A stretch of DNA of 64,000 bases from JAFRXK01 sp045603305 (lineage in GTDB: Bacteria; Bacillota; Clostridia; Lachnospirales; Lachnospiraceae), in contig JAZULV010000011.1 in NCBI GenBank assembly GCA_045603305.1, positions 1 to 64,000 on the forward strand, given 5' to 3'. The translations under genes and the position numbers were made by a program. Shown one piece after another: positions 1 to 8,710 of this stretch. Position 1 is the first letter of the stretch, and every line of letters starts with the position of its first letter. Under the pieces are notes generated by a model. It was not told the DNA's origin, ran no database searches, and saw nothing but the letters and a program-made list of their open reading frames with translations.

Positions 1-2
1 CA

Positions 3-836
3 AGAGCTGATGAAGAAGAATCTGAGGAAGAAAATGATGTAGCAGCAGCTTCAAAAACCGACGAGGATATACATATATCTGAAAGTAAAACAGTAAGAAC
101 TTCAAACAGGACAATTAATCTTGTCTGCCAGTGTGATTATGAATTTGAAAATGAATTATTCAAAAGCACCTATGAAAATATTAGTAAGGATGTACGGTAT
201 CCTTTAGATTGTACTTCAGAGCGTGATTATTATGTGCTTCTTACTAATTGGTGGAAGAAAAATGTATATGCAAATAAAGCTGCAAAAAAGGCAGAGTCAA
301 TAGTAAAAATACCAGGTTATGATTATATTAGCATGGTACGAGGACTGGTTTGCCTGCTTGCAGGAATCATTATTTGTGTTGTGATTCCGGTTGGGACCGG
401 AGAGGATTCTGTTTTTAGTTATAGTATGACAGTGATTTGTATAAAAATCTTCATGGCTATTCTGGCAATCAGAGGTCTTTTGTATATTCTGCCATATACC
501 CAGGAGAGTATTAAAATATTTGAATGGAGATGTGGAAAACGGTTTATGTTTGAGGATAGTTCAACAATCGAAGGCTCAGAATATTCACCTAAGAGTTCGT
601 GGGATTTCGAGAGAAAAAATGTAGTAGTCTTAAATAGTGAAAGTATTGAGTTATATTATAAAACCGGTTTAAGATCGGTTAATTATAAATACTGTGTAAG
701 TATTTTTGAAACTGAAAATTTATTTGTTATAATGATTCAGACCAATTGTATTGCGTCATTCCAGAAGCGCAATATGACATCAAGCCAGCAGACTTGTGTA
801 AGAGAGTGGCTTTCACCTTATTATAAAAAAGAATAA
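3..836 (+). CDS. YcxB-like membrane protein, 5' end outside window
   Basis: The reading frame is open from the first bases of the window, so this gene starts upstream; a GTG at 234 is internal, not the likely start. About 277 residues are visible. An acidic, polar N-terminal part (visible residues 1-55) is followed by two hydrophobic segments at about 112-130 and 140-163, then a soluble C-terminal domain with the pattern FETEN-hydrophobic-SFQK and a final LSPYYK. That C-terminal layout resembles the YcxB-like family, whose function is unknown. The next gene repeats the same plan, so the two are tandem paralogues 24 bp apart and probably co-transcribed. No catalytic motif is visible. The family call is from memory of the pattern. 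Confidence 0.6.
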   Translation, partial: RADEEESEEENDVAAASKTDEDIHISESKTVRTSNRTINLVCQCDYEFENELFKSTYENISKDVRYPLDCTSERDYYVLLTNWWKKNVYANKAAKKAESIVKIPGYDYISMVRGLVCLLAGIIICVVIPVGTGEDSVFSYSMTVICIKIFMAILAIRGLLYILPYTQESIKIFEWRCGKRFMFEDSSTIEGSEYSPKSSWDFERKNVVVLNSESIELYYKTGLRSVNYKYCVSIFETENLFVIMIQTNCIASFQKRNMTSSQQTCVREWLSPYYKKE

Positions 837-860
837 AAATTTATTGGGAGAAGAAATATT

Positions 861-1688
861 ATGGCGAATACGGATAGTGATAAGGTTTGTTTTGATGAAC
901 ATATGCATGATGCCGAAAAGGGGATTAAGCTTAGTTGCGGTTGCCTTGAGAAGAATAAAAAAGAACTACATAATAGTATAATCAGGTACTGTATTGATGT
1001 GTTGGACATACCTCTGATCGAAGTGTCAAGAAGAGCTGAATTAAATAATAAAAGAACATTGATCAAAAGTGTTGCTTCAATGTTTAAAGTTGTATTTAAA
1101 TCAAAAGACTATGATTATGAGCTGATGATAAAAGGTTTATTAAGCATCTTTACGGGAATAGGAATTTTGATAATATCATGCATCATTGGTGACGATATAA
1201 AAGCAAGAGTTGATAGATTTCGGCATACAGTAAGACATTCAAGACATTTATTAAATGATTACGAACTTTTTTTAATTTTAAGCAGTGTTCTCTTTTTTGT
1301 TGCAATATTGGTGGGCGTTTTATATATTTTGAAACCTACGCAAATATTATTTCATAAGAAAGATTGGGAATTAGATGAGAAGCGTTTTATATACGCTCAG
1401 CCAGTCGCTCCTGTCATATCATGTATATTTGCTCAGGATAACAAAAATGTTGAAAAAACAGATGAAATGATTTTGTACAATAACAAGGCTCAGTTTTATT
1501 TTGGTGAAGAAGTTATTAGCCTGACATATTCGGAAATGGAAGGGATATTTGAAACCGAGAATTTCTTTGTTGTTATGATACGAAACAATTATATCTATTC
1601 ATTTCAGAAGTGTGATATGAGACAAGAAGTGGAACAACAGGTAAGAAAGGTGCTTTCGCCATATTATAAAACTGTTAGTGAAGCTTAA
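861..1688 (+). CDS. YcxB-like membrane protein, paralogue of preceding gene
   Basis: A 275-residue protein with ATG start behind GGGAG (846-850). Residues 1-75 are polar with several Cys. Two membrane segments lie at about 90-108 and 136-156, followed by a C-terminal domain ending in FETENFFVVMI, SFQK and LSPYYK, closely matching the preceding protein in order and spacing. The N-terminal regions are not alike, so the shared unit is two membrane helices plus the YcxB-like domain. Function is unknown; a membrane-anchored sensor or scaffold is only a guess. It lies in the same direction as its paralogue and the DUF4003-like gene downstream. Confidence 0.6.
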   Translation: MANTDSDKVCFDEHMHDAEKGIKLSCGCLEKNKKELHNSIIRYCIDVLDIPLIEVSRRAELNNKRTLIKSVASMFKVVFKSKDYDYELMIKGLLSIFTGIGILIISCIIGDDIKARVDRFRHTVRHSRHLLNDYELFLILSSVLFFVAILVGVLYILKPTQILFHKKDWELDEKRFIYAQPVAPVISCIFAQDNKNVEKTDEMILYNNKAQFYFGEEVISLTYSEMEGIFETENFFVVMIRNNYIYSFQKCDMRQEVEQQVRKVLSPYYKTVSEA

Positions 1689-1729
1689 AGAGAGTGTTAA
1701 TATAGTATATATCTTGAGGGGAGAGACAA

Positions 1730-2755
1730 ATGATTAGAGACTTGTTATCAGATTTATGTGAAATTTTTTACGAGAACCGAGTAATAATTCAGAAAACTAT
1801 TTCATGGGAACATACACATATTTATCCAGTGTGTGCTTCGATATTTATGGATAATGTTGTATCCGGAGATGAAGCTGGTAATTATTATGTAAAGCAAGAA
1901 CCGGCAGAAGCAGATAAGCTAAAATATTGCATGGAACTTCTGAAAGCACAGACCGGCGTATTTTCTAATTTTCGTGGAAGAGCAAAGCTTCCGGTAATAT
2001 GTATGCTTGCTGCCGATGCAGAGCCGGAGAAGAGACTTGAAAATGCATTGGAAATACACGATATGCTTAGACTGAGATTTGCTTCGTCAGAGTATCTTCC
2101 GCTGATTGCTGCATCTATTGCCGGTATGGCAGAGCCTGAAAAGTGCGAGGATATTGTAAGCCGTGCAAAGAATATATATAAGCTCATGAAGAATGAGCAT
2201 CCGTTTTTAACTTCAACCGAAGACAGTATATTTGCTGCACTCCTGGCTTTTTCTGATAAAAGTGATGAAGTCTTAATTGAGGATATGGAAGCCTGTTATC
2301 AGATGTTAAAGCAGAGATTCAAAGCTTCGAATGTAGTCCAGTCCCTTAGTCATGTGCTTGCCTTAGGTGAGGGTACGGCAGAGTATAAGTGTCAGAGAGT
2401 GTTTGATTTATATGACGGGCTGTATGATAAGGGATTTAAATATAGCAAGAGTTTTGAACTGGCCACATTAGGAGTGCTGGCATTACTCCCAACTGACATT
2501 GATACAATTGTTGATGACATTATTGAGGCGGCAGACTGCCTTTGTCTTAAAAGCGGATACGGCCGCTGGGGACGATTTGATAATAAACAGCTCCTTATGC
2601 ATGCCGGTATGGTAGTTTCAAGTGCATATATTAACAGCAGCAATCAGACCATGAATTGTACAGCAATAAGTAGTGTTATTTCAATGATTGCGGCCCAGCA
2701 GGCGGCGATGTGTGTAATAATCGCATCGACAGCAGCGGTGAGTGCGACAACCTAA
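1730..2755 (+). CDS. DUF4003-like helical protein
   Basis: A 341-residue soluble, largely helical protein with ATG start behind GGGGAGAG. It contains repeated segments of the type hydrophobic-A-A-L-hydrophobic and a TSTEDSIFAALLA stretch (about 161-173) that I associate with the DUF4003 family of Firmicutes, function unknown. The C-terminus is Ala/Ser/Thr rich and hydrophobic (about 305-341). No catalytic motif is recognised. It follows the two YcxB-like genes by 41 bp in the same direction and could share their transcript. The family name rests on recall of sequence pattern. Confidence 0.55.
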   Translation: MIRDLLSDLCEIFYENRVIIQKTISWEHTHIYPVCASIFMDNVVSGDEAGNYYVKQEPAEADKLKYCMELLKAQTGVFSNFRGRAKLPVICMLAADAEPEKRLENALEIHDMLRLRFASSEYLPLIAASIAGMAEPEKCEDIVSRAKNIYKLMKNEHPFLTSTEDSIFAALLAFSDKSDEVLIEDMEACYQMLKQRFKASNVVQSLSHVLALGEGTAEYKCQRVFDLYDGLYDKGFKYSKSFELATLGVLALLPTDIDTIVDDIIEAADCLCLKSGYGRWGRFDNKQLLMHAGMVVSSAYINSSNQTMNCTAISSVISMIAAQQAAMCVIIASTAAVSATT

Positions 2756-2821
2756 AATCGTGAAAACACAGATATGGCGATATTATCAGGGAATATATTG
2801 TTTTTCCATGGTCTTGCGTAG

Positions 2822-2850
2822 TTGACAAATTTAAGATAAAATGCAACAAT
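2822..2850 (+). promoter_or_regulatory. putative sigma-A promoter of argF
   Basis: A consensus -35 TTGACA (2822-2827) is followed after 17 bp by AACAAT (2845-2850). An overlapping alternative is TTGCGT (2814-2819), 17 bp, TAAAAT (2837-2842). Either would give a short leader before the GGAGGT site of the carbamoyltransferase gene. Seen by eye only. Confidence 0.4.
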
Positions 2851-2880
2851 AAGCATATCTTTGAACTTGGAGGTACAAGT

Positions 2881-3876
2881 ATGAATTTAAAGGGAAGAAA
2901 CTTTCTTAAATTATTAGATTATACACCGGAAGAAATATTATTTCTTATAGATGTGGCAGCAGATTTGAAGAAAAAGAAGAAGAATGGTATTGTGCACAGA
3001 TATCTTGAGGGCAAGAATATTGTGTTAATCTTTGAGAAGACCAGTACAAGAACCAGATGTTCCTTTGAGGTGGCTGCCCATGATTTGGGTATGGGTGTTA
3101 CATATCTTGACCCGTCAGGTTCACAGATTGGTAAGAAGGAGAGTATTGCCGATACAGCGAGAGTGCTTGGTCGTATGTATGATGGTATTGAATACCGTGG
3201 CTACGGTCAGGAGATTGGAGAGGAGCTTGCGAAGCATGCGGGAGTACCGGTGTGGAACGGTCTGACCAATGAGTTCCATCCTACCCAGATGCTTGCTGAC
3301 ATGCTTACTGTTAGAGAGAAGTTTGGCCGACTTAAAGGCATTAATTTTGTATATATGGGTGATGCCCGTTACAACATGGGTAATTCCCTTATGGTAGTCT
3401 GTGCGAAGCTGGGACTTAATTTCACAGCCTGTGCACCGAAGGAGTATTTCCCTGAAAGCTGGCTGGTTGAAGAGTGTCGTAAGCTTGCTAAGGAAAGCGG
3501 AGCTACTATTACCTTATCAGAGAATGTTGACGAGGCTGTTAAGGGTGCAGATGTTATTTATACTGATGTATGGGTATCCATGGGCGAGCCGGATTCAGTA
3601 TGGGAGCAGAGAATCAATGCGCTGATGCCTTATCAGGTAAATCAGGCAGTAATGGACAAAGCCGGTAAGCAGGCTATATTTATGCACTGTCTTCCTGCCT
3701 TCCATGACCTTAAGACCAAGATTGGTGCTGAGGTAAGCCAGAAGTTCGGCATAGATGAGATAGAGGTTACTGATGAGGTATTTGAAGGTCCTCAGTCAGT
3801 TGTGTTTGATGAGGCAGAGAATCGTATGCACACTATAAAGGCGGTTATGGCTGCTACTTTAGGAGCTATGGAATAG
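2881..3876 (+). CDS. argF: ornithine carbamoyltransferase
   Basis: A 331-residue enzyme, the usual family length. It transfers the carbamoyl group from carbamoyl phosphate to ornithine, giving citrulline, in the cytoplasm. The carbamoyl-phosphate motif STRTR is at 55-59, HPTQ at 133-136, the ornithine-side SMG loop near 233-235 and HCLP at 269-272. ATG start 2881 is preceded by GGAGGT (about 2870). No other arginine genes flank it, so biosynthetic (argF) and arginine deiminase pathway (arcB) roles cannot be separated from context. The family call is firm; the symbol less so. Confidence 0.95.
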   Translation: MNLKGRNFLKLLDYTPEEILFLIDVAADLKKKKKNGIVHRYLEGKNIVLIFEKTSTRTRCSFEVAAHDLGMGVTYLDPSGSQIGKKESIADTARVLGRMYDGIEYRGYGQEIGEELAKHAGVPVWNGLTNEFHPTQMLADMLTVREKFGRLKGINFVYMGDARYNMGNSLMVVCAKLGLNFTACAPKEYFPESWLVEECRKLAKESGATITLSENVDEAVKGADVIYTDVWVSMGEPDSVWEQRINALMPYQVNQAVMDKAGKQAIFMHCLPAFHDLKTKIGAEVSQKFGIDEIEVTDEVFEGPQSVVFDEAENRMHTIKAVMAATLGAME

Positions 3877-3939
3877 TGTGAAATAAAAAGTTATGTTACT
3901 GTTTGTGCCATTGGCCGGGTTGACGGAATGGAGGGTTAT

Positions 3940-4245
3940 ATGTATAAAGCTAAGAAAAATAAAAATCCATACTCTAAGCAGATTGTTGCCAATACTATAT
4001 ATGTGTTGATAGCGATACTTATTGTTGCTTGTGGTGTTTACTCTTTGTTTATAGGTGAAGATGGAAGAAGACTTTATCCCATAGTGTTTATACTTGCGGC
4101 AGTGCTTAATTTTACAAATGGTATACCTAAACTTTTTGGAGATGTAAGAAATAAAAAAAGAAAGATTTCAGGCATTGTGATTTGTTTGTTTGGTCTGGTG
4201 CTTATCGGTATAGCGGCGGTTATGGCACGTGTTGTATGGTGGTAG
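3940..4245 (+). CDS. small three-helix membrane protein
   Basis: About 101 residues from ATG 3940, which sits 4 bases after GGAGGG (3930-3935); an in-frame ATG at 3928 would place that site inside the gene and is less likely. A Lys/Asn-rich N-terminus is followed by three hydrophobic segments at about 14-36, 44-62 and 76-96, with a basic loop between the second and third. No family recognised. It lies between argF and birA in the same direction, 27 bp before birA. Confidence 0.6.
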   Translation: MYKAKKNKNPYSKQIVANTIYVLIAILIVACGVYSLFIGEDGRRLYPIVFILAAVLNFTNGIPKLFGDVRNKKRKISGIVICLFGLVLIGIAAVMARVVWW

Positions 4246-4272
4246 ACTACAGAGAGATTTGCCGGAGAAGAT

Positions 4273-5256
4273 ATGCTTAAATCAGAAGTTCTAAAATTAT
4301 TAAAATGTTCAGACGGTTTTTTGTCCGGTCAGACCATATGTGAAAAACTAGGCGTTTCAAGAACTGCAGTGTGGAAAACTATAAGGCAGTTGGAGAGTGA
4401 AGGATATATAATAAGAGCGGTTCAGAATAAGGGTTATTATCTTGAACAGCAACCGGATATCTTATCGAAAGAAGAAATAGAAAGCGTCATTGATTGTGAG
4501 TGGGCAGGGAGTGATATTTATTATTATCCTGTGACTGATTCAACGAATACCCGCATAAAGCATCTGGCTGAAGGCGGTGCTGTTCACGGAACTCTTGCGG
4601 TTGCTGATATGCAGGATGCAGGTAAGGGAAGGCGTGGCAGAAGCTGGTACTCTGAGGCCGGTACCGGAGTGTGGATGTCCATACTTCTCAGGCCTAAGTT
4701 TCTACCGGGGCAGGCTTCCATGATTACTCTTGTGGCAGCACTGGCGGTGGCAACAGCGATAAATGAAAAGAGTGGACTTTCTGCAAAGATTAAATGGCCA
4801 AATGATATTGTGACCGGAGAAAAGAAAGTCTGTGGCATACTTACAGAGATGAGTTTAGAATCAGACTATATCAGTTATGTGGTCTGTGGCATTGGTATCA
4901 ACGTTAACCATGAAGAATTTCCGGAGGATATTAGTGATGTTGCCACATCACTGGCGATAGAGTGTCATAAGAAGATAAGCAGGGCAGAGCTTATAGCCTC
5001 AGTGTGTAAGCATTTTGAGAGATATTATGAGAAGTTCTGCGAAGCCGGCGATATGACCTTATTAGCAGAGTTGTACGATAATATGCTTATCAACAAAGGC
5101 CGGTCTGTCAGGGTGCTTGACCCTAAGGGTGAGTGGTCCGGTAAGGCTGTTGGTATTAATAATAAAGGTGAGCTTCTCGTGGAAAAAGAGGACGGAAGCA
5201 TTTGTGAAGTGTATTCCGGTGAGGTGTCTGTGAGAGGCATATACGGTTATGTATAG
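4273..5256 (+). CDS. birA: bifunctional biotin operon repressor and biotin-protein ligase BirA
   Basis: A 327-residue protein. An N-terminal winged helix (about 1-58, with the HTH sequence SRTAVWKTIRQLE) is followed by the ligase domain: GKGRRGRSW at 117-125 (biotinyl-AMP binding loop), KWPND at 174-178, and a C-terminal SH3-like domain from about 275. It attaches biotin to carboxylase carrier domains through biotinyl-5'-AMP and, with the DNA-binding domain present, probably represses biotin genes. No biotin synthesis genes are nearby. A small unrecognised protein follows after 18 bp. Confidence 0.93.
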   Translation: MLKSEVLKLLKCSDGFLSGQTICEKLGVSRTAVWKTIRQLESEGYIIRAVQNKGYYLEQQPDILSKEEIESVIDCEWAGSDIYYYPVTDSTNTRIKHLAEGGAVHGTLAVADMQDAGKGRRGRSWYSEAGTGVWMSILLRPKFLPGQASMITLVAALAVATAINEKSGLSAKIKWPNDIVTGEKKVCGILTEMSLESDYISYVVCGIGINVNHEEFPEDISDVATSLAIECHKKISRAELIASVCKHFERYYEKFCEAGDMTLLAELYDNMLINKGRSVRVLDPKGEWSGKAVGINNKGELLVEKEDGSICEVYSGEVSVRGIYGYV

Positions 5257-5274
5257 AGTTGTTGGAGGATAAAT

Positions 5275-5607
5275 ATGGGCAAGGTTTTGTGCGGTGCAAG
5301 CTGCTACACCCGGAAGTATTATTTTAATAAAGAGTTTGATATGCTTCCTGAGCAGATTAAGCAGGAACTTCAGATAATATGCGTGATGTTTACAGAAGAT
5401 GTGGGTGGCGAGCTTACATTGGAGTATAACGATGATGGCGAACTGGAGTTTAAGGTAAGCAGTTCGGAGAGCGATTATCTTTATGACGATATAGGCAGTG
5501 TACTTAAGATAAAGCAGATTCGTACGCAGAAGGCAGAACTTTTAGAGTCGCTGGAGCTCTTTTATAAAGCGTTAGAAGAACTTAAAGCCGGTAAAAGCGA
5601 GACTTAA
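5275..5607 (+). CDS. small conserved protein, DUF6145-like
   Basis: A 110-residue acidic soluble protein with ATG start behind GGAGGA. It begins KVLCGASCYTRKYYFN, then an acidic middle (SESDYLYDDIGSV, about 63-75) and a helical C-terminus. The pattern of an N-terminal VLCGA and a central TEDVGG recalls the Lachnospiraceae family DUF6145; function is unknown. It is tightly linked to birA (18 bp) and followed by the ADP-ribosylglycohydrolase gene after 38 bp. No metal-site or catalytic assignment is justified. Confidence 0.6.
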   Translation: MGKVLCGASCYTRKYYFNKEFDMLPEQIKQELQIICVMFTEDVGGELTLEYNDDGELEFKVSSSESDYLYDDIGSVLKIKQIRTQKAELLESLELFYKALEELKAGKSET

Positions 5608-5645
5608 TTGGTTTATTGGTGTTTGGTTGTAAGGGGATTGGATAG

Positions 5646-6446
5646 ATGTTTGGAGCAATTATTGGTGATATTGCAGGTTCGACATATGAGATACATAATG
5701 TGAAGACTGAGAATTTCGAATTGCTCCCGTCGAATAGTTTCTTTACAGATGATACAGTTCTCACAGTTGCTGTAGCAAATAAAATCATGAATGAAAAGCT
5801 CTCAAGAGTGAGTTCGCGAAAAGCTTATGCTATGTGGTACAGGCAGTATTATAGGCGTTATCCCAATGCAGGATATGGACAGATGTTTTCGGAGTGGGCC
5901 TTGTCGGAGAGTGCCCGTGTTCAGAGAAGCTTTGGGAATGGTGGAGCCATGAGAGTGAGTGCTATTGGATTTGCTTATGATTCGATAGCTGATATAAAGC
6001 GTGAGGCAGTAAACAGCTGTTACTATACCCATAATAGTCGTGAAGCAATAAGAGGTGCACAGGCGGTAGCTGTTGCAATATTTATGGCGAGAAAACAGTG
6101 CGGCAAAGACGAGATAAGAAAGTATATTCGGAAGAATTTTAAGTATAAACTTGATAAGACCCTGGAGGAAATAAGGGATAGTTATGTCTTTGACAGCAGA
6201 GCGTCTTATTCTGTGCCTCCGGCAATAGAAGCATTTTTAGAGTCAGAGTCCTATGAAGATGCTTTAAGAAAGGCAATATCCATCGGTGGGGACAGTGATA
6301 CTATTGCTTGCATGGCCGGTGGCATAGCTCAGGCATATTATAAGTATATTCCTGAGGAAATATATAATAGGGCAGTTATGTATTTGGACAGCGGTTTAAG
6401 AAAGATCGCCAGTGAGTTTGAAGAAATGTTTCGCGTTGAACGCTAG
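5646..6446 (+). CDS. ADP-ribosylglycohydrolase family protein
   Basis: A 266-residue protein of the DraG-like fold. It opens with GAIIGDIAGS, followed by FFTDDT (about 32-37) and near the C-terminus GGDSDTIACMAGG, the acidic clusters that bind two metal ions in this family. Such enzymes remove ADP-ribose from proteins or small molecules; the substrate here cannot be told from sequence. No ADP-ribosyltransferase is adjacent, so a DraT-DraG style switch is not supported. Length is typical. dusB follows after 32 bp. Confidence 0.85.
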   Translation: MFGAIIGDIAGSTYEIHNVKTENFELLPSNSFFTDDTVLTVAVANKIMNEKLSRVSSRKAYAMWYRQYYRRYPNAGYGQMFSEWALSESARVQRSFGNGGAMRVSAIGFAYDSIADIKREAVNSCYYTHNSREAIRGAQAVAVAIFMARKQCGKDEIRKYIRKNFKYKLDKTLEEIRDSYVFDSRASYSVPPAIEAFLESESYEDALRKAISIGGDSDTIACMAGGIAQAYYKYIPEEIYNRAVMYLDSGLRKIASEFEEMFRVER

Positions 6447-6478
6447 GTTTGCCTGATAAAAAATGAGTGAGATAAAAT

Positions 6479-7438
6479 ATGAAATTAAAAATAGGAAATC
6501 TTGAATTTGATAATAATATAATACTGGCTCCTATGGCAGGCGTAACTGACCTGCCATTTCGCTTGCTGTGCAAGGAACAGGGGTGCGGACTGCTTTACAG
6601 TGAGATGGTAAGTGCAAAGGCGGTTTACTATAACAATAAAAACACGAAGGAGCTTCTTCGTGTGCTTCCGGAAGAAAGGCCGCTTGCATTGCAGCTGTTT
6701 GGCTCGGAGCCACAGCTTATGGCAGATATGGCTAAAAAGTTAGAAGATGGTCCCTATGATATTTTTGACATTAATATGGGCTGTCCTGTTCCGAAAGTAG
6801 TAAATAATCGCGAGGGTTCTGCCCTTATGAAAGAGCCGCAGCTTGTGTGGAAAATCGTTAACGCAATGGCAAAGGCTGTGGATAAACCGGTTACGGTTAA
6901 GATAAGAAAGGGTTTTGATGACAGTCATGTCAATGCAGTCGAGATAGCGAAGATAATAGAGGATGCCGGAGGAGCAGCAGTAGCGGTTCACGGCAGAACC
7001 AGAGAGCAGTATTATTCGGGTAAGGCTGACTGGGATATCATAAAACAGGTTAAGGAAGCAGTAAGTATTCCGGTAATCGGCAACGGTGATATTTTTTCGG
7101 CTGAAGACGGAGTGCGTATGCTTGAATATACCGGTTGTGACGCAATAATGATTGGAAGAGGTGCCCGGGGAAATCCATGGATTTTTTCGCAGCTTAATGC
7201 ATATCTTAATGAAGGAGTGGTTGTTCAAAAACCATCCGTAAAAGAGCTTAAGGATATGGTATTAAGACACACCGATCTGCAGATAAAGTATAAGGGTGAA
7301 TATATCGGCATTCGTGAAATGCGTAAACATATTGCCTGGTATACCGCAGGATATCCTAATTCAGCTTCGCTTAGGGCAAGAGTCAATCTGGCAGAAAGCC
7401 GTGAAGATATTGAGAGACTTTTGGACTGTATTGGCTGA
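6479..7438 (+). CDS. dusB: tRNA-dihydrouridine synthase
   Basis: A 319-residue FMN enzyme that reduces specific uridines in tRNA to dihydrouridine. Visible motifs are LAPMAGVTDLPFR (16-28), NMGCP with catalytic Cys102, KIRKGFD, HGRTREQ and GNGDI, with GRGARGNPW near 225, in the order expected for the TIM barrel. Length and motif order fit DusB/Dus of Firmicutes. It ends an apparent co-directional run beginning at argF; a separate promoter for greA lies downstream. Confidence 0.92.
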   Translation: MKLKIGNLEFDNNIILAPMAGVTDLPFRLLCKEQGCGLLYSEMVSAKAVYYNNKNTKELLRVLPEERPLALQLFGSEPQLMADMAKKLEDGPYDIFDINMGCPVPKVVNNREGSALMKEPQLVWKIVNAMAKAVDKPVTVKIRKGFDDSHVNAVEIAKIIEDAGGAAVAVHGRTREQYYSGKADWDIIKQVKEAVSIPVIGNGDIFSAEDGVRMLEYTGCDAIMIGRGARGNPWIFSQLNAYLNEGVVVQKPSVKELKDMVLRHTDLQIKYKGEYIGIREMRKHIAWYTAGYPNSASLRARVNLAESREDIERLLDCIG

Positions 7439-7523
7439 TGATGGGCAGCTTATATAGTTTAGGTGAATTGAATGGGTGTATTTTACTGTGTAATTTGCGT
7501 TGGTAAAAACAGAAATATCGTAG

Positions 7524-7552
7524 TTGACATACATGGTTCTTTAAGCTATAAT
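7524..7552 (+). promoter_or_regulatory. perfect consensus sigma-A promoter of greA
   Basis: TTGACA (7524-7529), exactly 17 bp, then TATAAT (7547-7552). Both hexamers match the sigma-A consensus fully. The greA start is 78 bp beyond the -10, leaving room for a short leader with GGTAGGAAGG near 7611-7620. Confidence 0.85.
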
Positions 7553-7629
7553 ACCATGAATGTGAAAGAAATCTGAAATGTTCAGATAAGTATTGGAGAA
7601 GTATTAATAGGTAGGAAGGAATTAGGGAA

Positions 7630-8112
7630 ATGGCAGAGAAAAAGAACATTTTAACCTATGCCGGGCTTAAAAAGTTAGAGGATGAGCTTCAGGAGTTAAA
7701 GGTAGTGAAGCGTAAAGAGATTGCTCAGAAGATTAAAGAAGCCAGAGAGCAGGGCGATTTATCAGAGAACGCTGAGTATGATGCAGCGAAGGATGAGCAG
7801 AGAGATATAGAGCTTCGTATTGAGGAACTTGAGAAGCTTCTTAAGAATGCTGAAGTAGTTGTAGAAGAAGAGATAGAGCTTGATAAGATAAATGTAGGCT
7901 GTGTTGTTGATGTTTATGATGTAGAGTTTGAAGAGGAATTAGAGTTCAAGATTGTTGGCTCTACAGAGGCTAACAGCCTTGAGAATAAGATTTCTAACGA
8001 ATCACCGGTTGGTAAGGCACTTATGGGTGCAAAAGTTGGCGATACAGTATCAGTAGAGACACAGGCTGGTATAATCGAGTATAAGATTCTTGGCATAAAC
8101 AGAGTTCAGTAA
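7630..8112 (+). CDS. greA: transcription elongation factor GreA
   Basis: A 160-residue protein of the standard GreA length. The N-terminal coiled coil contains GDLSENAEYDAAK (about 49-61), whose acidic tip residues reach into the RNA polymerase secondary channel to stimulate cleavage of backtracked transcripts. The C-terminal FKBP-like domain holds ISNESPVGKALMG (about 119-131). It is monocistronic: its own consensus promoter precedes it and a strong terminator follows. lysS, which often follows greA in clostridia, is absent. Confidence 0.95.
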   Translation: MAEKKNILTYAGLKKLEDELQELKVVKRKEIAQKIKEAREQGDLSENAEYDAAKDEQRDIELRIEELEKLLKNAEVVVEEEIELDKINVGCVVDVYDVEFEEELEFKIVGSTEANSLENKISNESPVGKALMGAKVGDTVSVETQAGIIEYKILGINRVQ

Positions 8113-8147
8113 ATTATATTCAGATTTAAGAGTAGTGAAGATTAATG

Positions 8148-8182
8148 GCTGGCAGGCTAATAACCTGCCGGCATTATTTTTT
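8148..8182 (+). terminator. intrinsic terminator after greA
   Basis: Stem GCTGGCAGG (8148-8156) pairs with CCTGCCGGC (8164-8172), one wobble pair, 7-base loop, followed by a T-rich tract ending at 8182. Confidence 0.85.
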
Positions 8183-8290
8183 ACTGCTCTTATTTTATAA
8201 ATTATTTGTGAAAGTATCGAAATATATTGATAGTTGTGATATACTATAATGTACACTAGATAAATAATAGATATAGTCGCGGAGGGCGTT

Positions 8291-8710
8291 ATGCTTAATG
8301 AAGAAAGAGTTGGTCTTATGACCAGAGCAGCAGCCTGTTATCAGAGACAGGAAAAAGAAGCAATGCGCATAAATGAATATTATAAAAAAGACTATATCAG
8401 TTATAATCTTATTAAGTCTGCGTTTTCATTTACGCTTGCTTATACGATTATTGCTGCTATGGTAGTTGTATGCAATTTTGAGGCGTTTCTTACAAACGAA
8501 GGTAACCGGCTTGTGGTATATCTTATCATGTTTGCAGGGATATATTTGGTGGGTGTAGTTCTTTTTTCGATAATGGCGTATTACATTTTTTTGAACAAAT
8601 ATAAGAAAGCAAGGGCTGATATTAAGGAATATCACCAGATACTGACACGATTGAATGCATATTATAAGTCGGAGGATGGAGAGGAATATAAGGAGGAAGA
8701 GAATCTATGA
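8291..8710 (+). CDS. two-helix membrane protein upstream of cdaA
   Basis: A 139-residue protein with ATG behind GGAGGG. An N-terminal cytoplasmic-looking helix (1-42) is followed by membrane segments at about 43-64 and 76-101, then a charged Lys/Glu-rich helix. Its stop overlaps the next start (ATGA, 8707-8710), indicating translational coupling. A TATAAT at 8245-8250 may be part of its promoter, but no good -35 is seen. Family not recognised. It begins the operon that contains the diadenylate cyclase. Confidence 0.7.
   Translation: MLNEERVGLMTRAAACYQRQEKEAMRINEYYKKDYISYNLIKSAFSFTLAYTIIAAMVVVCNFEAFLTNEGNRLVVYLIMFAGIYLVGVVLFSIMAYYIFLNKYKKARADIKEYHQILTRLNAYYKSEDGEEYKEEENL

Noticed and set aside
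6740..7228. Minus-strand frame of 162 codons
   Set aside because: Entirely within dusB, whose motifs are intact; no independent support.
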